Positions 61,641 through 64,000 of a DNA stretch of 64,000 nucleotides are shown here, piece after piece. Every line of letters starts with the position of its first letter. Within the stretch, counting starts at the first letter, position 1. A program made the position numbers and the translations under genes. Source of the stretch: an uncultured Spirochaetaceae bacterium (GTDB lineage Bacteria > Spirochaetota > Spirochaetia > Sphaerochaetales > Sphaerochaetaceae); NCBI GenBank assembly GCA_944392935.1, contig CALXYI010000038.1, positions 1-64,000 on the forward strand. The letters are read 5' to 3'. The notes under the pieces were generated by a model. It was given only the letters and a program-made list of their open reading frames with translations. It did no database searches and was not told the origin of the DNA.

Positions 61641-62161
61641 GGGAGGCAGAGGAACGCTTCGAGATCTTCAGCGCTTTCAGGATGGGTATCGAGGGATTCC
61701 TCTCGATGCCTGCCATACCGGAAGGGATGAGATACAGGCACAGCACCATCTCGCACAGGATCGCAGAGTCGCTGCGCCCCTTCTTCCCCTCTGATATGTC
61801 TATCGATGTGGATCTCAACGGCGCAGACATAACCATATGGGATGGAAACGGCTGCGCACTGGCCCTGTTCTGGGCTCCGTCATACATCCACGCGGATGTG
61901 AAGAGGAAGGCAATCGCCTTCCATGAGAGATACTGCCCGTCGCTCACCCTTGCATTCTCGCTCTTCAGCGACCGGCCGCTGATGCTTGTGTACAGGATAG
62001 GAAAAGGCTATATCGAATACCTGCACATCGGCAAGGAGACATCAGAGGAGAAGGTCCTGAGGCGCTGCACCATCGATGAAGGCAAGGCAGATGACGGACA
62101 GCTGAGGCTGCCTATACACAGGAAGAGGAGGAAGAGGCTCACTTCCTCACAGGATCGATGA
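61637..62161 (+). CDS. Hypothetical protein
   Basis: A 174-residue cytoplasmic protein not recognised. It has a mixed alpha/beta pattern: an N-terminal helix (REAEERFEIFSAFRMGIEGFLSMPAIPEG), then acidic strands (DVDLNGADITIWDGNGCALALFWAPSYI), a helix DVKRKAIAFHERY and a basic C-terminus (HRKRRKRL). The D...D-I-T-I-W-D spacing is faintly like a PD-(D/E)xK nuclease core, but I do not claim it. It is translationally coupled to the OsmC gene and overlaps the DUF6062 gene by 23 bp convergently. Confidence 0.6.
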   Translation: MREAEERFEIFSAFRMGIEGFLSMPAIPEGMRYRHSTISHRIAESLRPFFPSDMSIDVDLNGADITIWDGNGCALALFWAPSYIHADVKRKAIAFHERYCPSLTLAFSLFSDRPLMLVYRIGKGYIEYLHIGKETSEEKVLRRCTIDEGKADDGQLRLPIHRKRRKRLTSSQDR

Positions 62162-62879
62162 CCCTCCCTTCCCCTGTCAGCTTGTAGACAGCCCTCTTCT
62201 GGGCGTCCTCGCAGCCGCTCCATGGCTTGTCGCGGTTCTCGCTCTTGTACTTCTGCGTCATCCACCAGTCATCATGCTGCACCCTGTCGAGATTCCTCAT
62301 CGTGAGGGAGATGATGAATCTGGCGTACTCTGCCAGGTCATCCCCGGAGAGAGCCTCCGGTGCAGTCTCCAGAAGGGATCTGGCATGATGCAGGCAGAAA
62401 CCCTTCGATTCCTCGAGGGCTGCCCGGAAATCCTGGTCATCCCGCCAGAGAGAGGCGACTGTATAGCAGTAGCGTACAAGGCGCTCCTCCATCCTCGAGC
62501 AGATAAGGCAGCCCCTCTCCCTCTCTCCCGCTGCATCGAAGAATGCATGCACGAGCTTCATCGCCTTCCTCGCATTCGGAGAGGATGCAATCCTCTCGGC
62601 GATGGGTGCAAGGATCTTCCTGCTCTCCTCATAGTATGTATCCATCACAAGCGCCAGCGGCTGGGGCTTCCCCGCCTCTGCGAGCATCGATAGATGATGG
62701 GTGCAGAAGCCATGGGTATTCGTCTCCACCCTCACTTCGGGAGTCATCACGGCAGAGGAAAGATAATACCTCACGCCATCCTCCTCGGCTTTCTTCATGA
62801 GGGAGCAGATGAAGCATTCGCTCCCCTCCTTCACACCATCCCATACAGGTATCGTCTCAAGCTGAAGCTGTACTTTCAT
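62139..62879 (-). CDS. DUF6062 family protein
   Basis: A 246-residue cytoplasmic protein matching DUF6062. The N-terminus MKVQLQLETIPVWDGVKEGSECFIC and the Cys pairs (ECFIC near residue 22, GCLIC near 125) and FCTHHL/FCLHH His-Cys stretches suggest two related metal-binding repeats. Function unknown. ATG 62879 follows AGGAGG and lies 8 bp after the aldolase stop. Confidence 0.8.
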   Translation of the reverse strand: MKVQLQLETIPVWDGVKEGSECFICSLMKKAEEDGVRYYLSSAVMTPEVRVETNTHGFCTHHLSMLAEAGKPQPLALVMDTYYEESRKILAPIAERIASSPNARKAMKLVHAFFDAAGERERGCLICSRMEERLVRYCYTVASLWRDDQDFRAALEESKGFCLHHARSLLETAPEALSGDDLAEYARFIISLTMRNLDRVQHDDWWMTQKYKSENRDKPWSGCEDAQKRAVYKLTGEGRVIDPVRK

Positions 62880-62887
62880 CATTCCTC

Positions 62888-63511
62888 CTAACGCATTGCC
62901 GAAATACGCGCCTTTTCCTCTGGCGGGAGCCCTGCCGTCCCCACTCCACGTGAGAGATACGTGAGCTTCGCAGCCTGCTCCAGGCATTCCATCCTGTCGA
63001 AGGCAGAGAGGAGATCGCTGCCAAGCGCAAGCGCACCGTGATTCTCAAGCAGGAATGCATTGCCCCCTCCGGAAGCCGCAGCAGAGACACGGCGGGCAAG
63101 ATCCTCTGTTCCCATCAGTGCATATGGAACGCATTCCACTTCATCCAGCAGATACCAGCTCTCGGCGATAAGGGCTGTATCGATCCTCTCATCGGAGGCG
63201 GAGAAGAGCGATGAGAATACCGGATGGCAGTGCACCACAGCCGAGATATCAGGGCGGCTGAGGTAGATGGCGCGATGCATGCCGCTCTCGATGCTGAGCC
63301 TCAGCGTCGGTGTCAGGTTCCTGCCATCATCCAGGCTCACCTCCGCGATATCGTCGGCATGAAGCGATGCCTTATCCTTCCCGGAAGGGGTTATGAGCAT
63401 CCTGCTTCCATATCTCACGCTTATATTCCCGCCCGTCGCCGTAGTGAGGGCACGGTCATAGCATCTCTTCATGAATGAGGCCACCGAGGCCTTCAGTTCC
63501 GTGATTTCCAT
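62888..63511 (-). CDS. Class II aldolase/adducin family protein
   Basis: A 207-residue zinc aldolase of the FucA/AraD family. TATGGNISVRYG, VVHCHPVFSS (His zinc ligands) and LLENHGALALG are present. It probably cleaves a ketose 1-phosphate, such as fuculose or rhamnulose phosphate; no kinase partner is in the window. It shares an operon with DUF6062 and is divergent from an AraC-type gene. Confidence 0.88.
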   Translation of the reverse strand: MEITELKASVASFMKRCYDRALTTATGGNISVRYGSRMLITPSGKDKASLHADDIAEVSLDDGRNLTPTLRLSIESGMHRAIYLSRPDISAVVHCHPVFSSLFSASDERIDTALIAESWYLLDEVECVPYALMGTEDLARRVSAAASGGGNAFLLENHGALALGSDLLSAFDRMECLEQAAKLTYLSRGVGTAGLPPEEKARISAMR

Positions 63512-63633
63512 AAGACAACTCTAGCACAGGATGCGGGGGATATATACCAAGGAGGCACCACCCGGAGGAAGGATCCGGGAGCATTGCCAGGCAAGAGCGT
63601 CCATGCAGGAGAAGCGATCACTGCTGCCTGGAT

Positions 63634-63700
63634 CGCGAATATCGCGGATGCATATCGAATATGACGCATATATTCTGTATCATATCCTCATAGGGATATG
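63634..63700. promoter_or_regulatory. Palindromes between aldolase and AraC-type gene
   Basis: CGCGA-ATA-TCGCG (63634-63646) and CATATCC-TCATAG-GGATATG (63681-63700), both perfect, in the 213-bp divergent intergenic region. They are positioned as operators for the regulator at 63725. Confidence 0.4.
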
Positions 63701-63724
63701 CCTATGCAGAGGACACATCGGTAA

Positions 63725-64000
63725 ATGTACGAGCTATTCGATGAATACAGATGGGATAAGGCATGGAAGCGCCTTACGCATAACGAGCATGGCATAGAAG
63801 GGCTGGGCAATATCGCCCACGTGAATCTTGACTGTGCCATCGCCCCTGTCCCTCCCCATTATCATGCAGGGATCTTCGAGTTCCACTGCATCGTGAAAGG
63901 CAAGCGGATATCGAAGATAGGCAGTTCGGAATACACGACGATGGGGAATGAGCTGATCTTCACATTCCCGAATGAGCAGCATAGCACGGGAGCGCTCCCG
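63725..64000 (+). CDS. AraC-type regulator, N-terminal part (cut by window end)
   Basis: The first 92 codons run open to the window edge. The N-terminal cupin-like sensor domain is visible: NLDCAIAPVPPHYHAGIFEFHCIVKGKRIS, with the HYHAG and E-F-H pattern of AraC sugar-binding domains. The HTH domain would lie outside. The start at ATG 63725 has a weak Shine-Dalgarno. It probably regulates the divergent aldolase or downstream genes. Confidence 0.72.
   Translation, partial: MYELFDEYRWDKAWKRLTHNEHGIEGLGNIAHVNLDCAIAPVPPHYHAGIFEFHCIVKGKRISKIGSSEYTTMGNELIFTFPNEQHSTGALP

Overview
The window is 64 kb of dense, GC-rich bacterial chromosome with about 60 protein genes, two tRNA genes and no IS element, phage or CRISPR array. 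The most likely source is a host-associated, fermentative spirochaete of the Sphaerochaeta/Treponema type. This is an inference, not a proof: several proteins carry signal peptides and look periplasmic, surface or outer-membrane (a small barrel-like protein ending in an aromatic residue, a BspA-type leucine-rich-repeat protein, a tripartite TctABC transporter), while other families (DarA-type c-di-AMP receptor, GlnN-type glutamine synthetase, DUF5685, DUF6062) are common in gut anaerobes. Biotin and methionine uptake systems are present. Arg is often AGG and Ile often ATA throughout.

Layout. 1-2.2 kb: tail of tRNA-Arg, then the biotin ECF transporter bioM-bioN-bioY with two BirA-type operators. 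2.3-8.0 kb: AlkZ-related protein, argF with an ARG-box promoter, rmuC plus an LRR surface protein, and an M20 hydrolase. 8.1-12.7 kb: methionine ABC transporter split into gdpD-metN-metI and a separate metQ preceded by a Met-rich leader peptide, then a PTS IIC-like membrane protein. 12.8-14.7 kb: zinc-ribbon/DUF5685/J-domain cluster. 14.7-23.5 kb: two TetR regulators, HAD phosphatase, ilvA, radical SAM enzyme plus metK, membrane protein, M18 aminopeptidase, ThpR. 23.5-32.9 kb: sodium:solute symporter, rubredoxin under a Fur/PerR-like box, glnN, pyrG with a structured leader, short UvrA paralogue, darA. 32.9-34.6 kb: AAA/DUF4143 ATPase with an altered Walker B, an AT-rich repeat array, and tRNA-Ala(CGC). 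34.7-38.7 kb: tightly packed six-gene operon nif3-lspA-small membrane protein-beta-propeller-dipeptidase-outer-membrane protein. 38.7-40.6 kb: Lon-like protease. 40.6-52.0 kb: catabolic region (see below). 52.2-64 kb: rsmI-trmH, carAB, aspS-baiN-osmC-unknown, DUF6062 with a class II aldolase, and the start of an AraC-type regulator cut by the window end.

The 40.6-52.0 kb region looks like one nutritional module. One operon has a fucose-isomerase-family enzyme, DhaK, DhaL and an RpiB-type isomerase. The other has a TctC/TctB/TctA transporter, an HpcH-type aldolase, a DapA-type lyase and a YhcH-type protein. A GntR and two IclR regulators lie among them. The same 12-bp operator core occurs upstream of both operons, so they are probably co-regulated. 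The substrate cannot be read from the sequence; a tetrulose or branched sugar, or a related sugar acid, fits the enzyme set.

Regulation is unusually readable: BirA-type sites (bio genes), an ARG box in the argF promoter, helically phased TGCA/TTGCA repeats (argF, metQ, carA), a Fur/PerR-like box (rubredoxin), and leader-RNA candidates upstream of metQ, aspS and pyrG. The metQ leader is the most striking: a 20-codon ORF with six Met codons, whose SD and Met-codon run each have perfect alternative pairing partners in the leader.
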